Source: Micrococcaceae bacterium Sec5.1
Lineage (GTDB): Bacteria > Actinomycetota > Actinomycetes > Actinomycetales > Micrococcaceae
Assembly (NCBI GenBank): GCA_039636795.1
Contig: CP143430.1
Coordinates: 4,402,001 to 4,466,000, forward strand
DNA: 64,000 nucleotides
Direction: 5' to 3'
Positions within the stretch are counted from its first letter, which is position 1; every line of letters begins with the position of its first letter. Below are positions 62,570 to 64,000 of the stretch, piece by piece. The notes beneath the pieces were generated by a model. The model had not been told where the DNA came from, ran no database searches, and worked only from the letters and a program-made list of their open reading frames with translations. Position numbers and translations under genes: made by a program.

Positions 62570-63466
62570 TTAGCGTTTGGCGAGTTTCGTCAGCTGCACA
62601 GAGGAGAGCAGGGCGGACGCGTAGGCCTTATGTCCGGCATCGTTCGGATGGAAGTTTGCATCCAGACGCGGCTGCATGAGATCCAGGACGATCCACGGAT
62701 TGGCGGAGTTAACCGCGTGCCCGATGAATCGCTTGGTCATGTCGATGAACACTGCGTTGGTTTGACTGTCGGCGACCGCCTGGGCAATAGTCGCGTTGAG
62801 GGCATCAATGGCCATGTTCACTTGGATCTGGTTCGCGACCGGCACCACTGTGACGCCACCAATAACGATGTCGCCTTGGGACGGATCAAACAGGCGCGGA
62901 TAACCAAGAACAGCGATGACGGCGTCCGGGGCCGCCTGTTGGATGGCCTGATACGTGGTCTCAAGTCCGGACTCGATCACAGGAAGATTGGCGATGATCC
63001 CGGAAACGGTGTCCTCACAAGGCTGTGTAGTCGGCATAGAGCAGGCCTGCAAAGCGAGCAAACTGCCAGCGTCGAGCGCACCAGCAGTGATACTGACCAG
63101 ATCAGTGTCACTGTTCAAAGCTCCCCCGCTGAGTTCTGCGATCTGTTGCGTCACGGATTTCGAAGTCCCCACCGGGAGAAGAAAAGCGCCGTGGCAGGCT
63201 GCGTTTTCAACCAGCGTCACGCGAGGTGAAGCGTCTACGATGTCAACGTATCCACCTTCGCTCTGCCAACATGGAATAGGCGGGAAGGGGCCCGAAAGAT
63301 CCCCCGCACCCGTCCCCGCGGTGTACGAATCACCGAGCGCCACATACGTGACAGGTGGCGGCGGTGCGGCGGTGGCCGGACTGGCCGTGAATCCCAGGGT
63401 GAGTGCCAGGGCGGCGAGTCCGCCTGCAAAAGCCAAGCGCCGGCGTCGTGCTCGATGAGTTGCCAT
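62570..63466 (-). CDS. Secreted SGNH/GDSL hydrolase
   Basis: A 298-aa exported esterase/lipase. Signal peptide with RARRRRLAFAGGLAALALTL ending at ATAAPPPP. Block I VALGDSYTAG (catalytic Ser, about residue 47) and block V ANFHPNDAGH (Asp and His) are intact, with cysteine pairs at PCWQS/AACHG and ACSMP/PCEDT as in secreted actinobacterial lipases. The block III place, normally GxND, reads SITAGALDAG, a departure from the family. Substrate unknown. Confidence 0.88.
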   Translation of the reverse strand: MATHRARRRRLAFAGGLAALALTLGFTASPATAAPPPPVTYVALGDSYTAGTGAGDLSGPFPPIPCWQSEGGYVDIVDASPRVTLVENAACHGAFLLPVGTSKSVTQQIAELSGGALNSDTDLVSITAGALDAGSLLALQACSMPTTQPCEDTVSGIIANLPVIESGLETTYQAIQQAAPDAVIAVLGYPRLFDPSQGDIVIGGVTVVPVANQIQVNMAIDALNATIAQAVADSQTNAVFIDMTKRFIGHAVNSANPWIVLDLMQPRLDANFHPNDAGHKAYASALLSSVQLTKLAKR

Positions 63467-63646
63467 GATGCTTCCCCTTCATACTGCTCTTTTGGGGCTC
63501 CGGTGGTCCGACAAACAGGATCACTTCGCGGCACGCCCACCCGTCGGCCGCGTACGGGGCAATGTGTTGGCCAGATTACGCCCGGCAGGCAACGCGGTAC
63601 AGACCTTGTGCCTAGCCTATTTTTCGGCTTCCACGTTCTTGGGCAG
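63467..63646. other. Intergenic region upstream of the SGNH gene
   Basis: A 180-bp stretch between the SGNH gene start and the end of the GNAT gene; it should hold the SGNH promoter. No gene, clear palindrome or repeat is seen. Confidence 0.4.
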
Positions 63647-64000
63647 CTATGCGCCGTACCTTGCCAGCCTGAACTCCAGGCCGTTCCGCACCGCTGGCCA
63701 TTCGTGTTCCAGTATGGAGAACACCACTGTGTCGCGGAGGGTGCCGTCCTTGCTGCGCGAGTGGTTCCGGAGCACACCGTCCTGCTTGGCGCCGAGTCGG
63801 GCGATCGCGTCGCGGGACTGGTGGTTGAGCCAGTGCGTACGGAATTCGACGGCGGGGCAGCCAAGGGCCTCAAAGGCATGCCTAAGGAGCAGCAGTTTGG
63901 AGTCGGGGTTGGTGCCCGTGCCGTGCACGGACGCGGCGTTCCAAGTCGAGCCGATCTCAACGCGCGGGGTGGCGGCGTCAATGTTCATGTACGTCGTCAT
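63647..64000 (-). CDS. GNAT acetyltransferase, C-terminal part only
   Basis: About 117 residues at the right edge; the gene starts beyond the window. The visible part fits the C-terminal half of a RimJ/RimL-type N-acetyltransferase: IGSTWNAASVHGTGTNPDSK, LLLLRHAFEALGC, RTHWLNHQSRDAIARLGAKQ and ending FRLARYGA. Substrate unknown. Confidence 0.85.
   Translation of the reverse strand: MTTYMNIDAATPRVEIGSTWNAASVHGTGTNPDSKLLLLRHAFEALGCPAVEFRTHWLNHQSRDAIARLGAKQDGVLRNHSRSKDGTLRDTVVFSILEHEWPAVRNGLEFRLARYGA

Overview
The window reads as a high-GC Gram-positive chromosome segment, most likely from the Arthrobacter/Paenarthrobacter group (Micrococcaceae). The support is GC-rich codon use, GTG/TTG starts, many 1-4 bp stop/start overlaps, Tat and lipoprotein exports, and an actinobacterial gene complement. 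This is inference from gene content. No rRNA, tRNA or CRISPR array was recognised, and apart from one IS30-family element the window is ordinary chromosomal and accessory catabolic DNA.

Layout. 1-7 kb (minus strand): a three-subunit molybdenum hydroxylase, a TauD/TfdA dioxygenase, an MHS-type MFS permease and a double TetR regulator. 7.3-16.1 kb (plus): a binding-protein ABC importer of the Fe3+/aminoethylphosphonate type, threonine aldolase, an amidohydrolase and a transketolase/pyruvate-dehydrogenase-E1-like enzyme. 16.1-21 kb (minus): the phenylacetyl-CoA epoxidase operon paaABCDE-paaG. 21-25.5 kb: low-molecular-weight tyrosine phosphatase, a LysM/sortase-like membrane protein, a TasA/camelysin-like exported protein and PhoD. 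25.5-26.9 kb: IS30-family element. 27-31.4 kb: a hybrid histidine kinase and a receiver-GGDEF protein. 31.4-36.3 kb: a frameshifted GH26-like/OpgC gene and oligopeptidase B. 36.3-37.6 kb: a degraded AbiEii-type toxin/antitoxin pair. 37.6-40.5 kb: TetR and a duplicated SnoaL-like protein, a methyltransferase and a STAS-like protein. 40.7-45.5 kb: a histidine kinase, a small secreted peptide, a TPR protein and a GGDEF-EAL protein. 46-54 kb: the rest of the phenylacetate genes (paaI, paaK, paaR, paaZ), interspersed with TehA, TetR, Mug and a VOC protein. 54-62.5 kb: tyrosine phosphatase, then a LacI-controlled sugar ABC operon ending in ThuA and two Gfo/Idh/MocA dehydrogenases. 62.5-64 kb: secreted SGNH hydrolase and a partial GNAT.

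How the parts work together. Phenylacetate catabolism is split over three transcription units: paaABCDEG, paaI-paaK-paaR and paaZ. All three carry a related palindrome just upstream, so the TetR gene next to paaK is probably their common repressor. The LacI gene and its transporter operon each carry the same pair of overlapping palindromes. Two c-di-GMP modules (27-31 kb and 42.6-45.5 kb) lie within 15 kb of each other. The second includes an unlisted 57-aa secreted peptide with a repeated IGWWPN motif and its own strong terminator. It is divergent from a TPR protein that is co-transcribed with a GGDEF-EAL enzyme, and it is the best candidate here for an undescribed signalling system.

Non-coding structure is unusually rich: an intergenic repeat family phased at exactly 32 bp (four blocks in 6 kb), four loci with 18-bp tandem repeats, a 28-bp perfect palindrome and several operator-like arrays.
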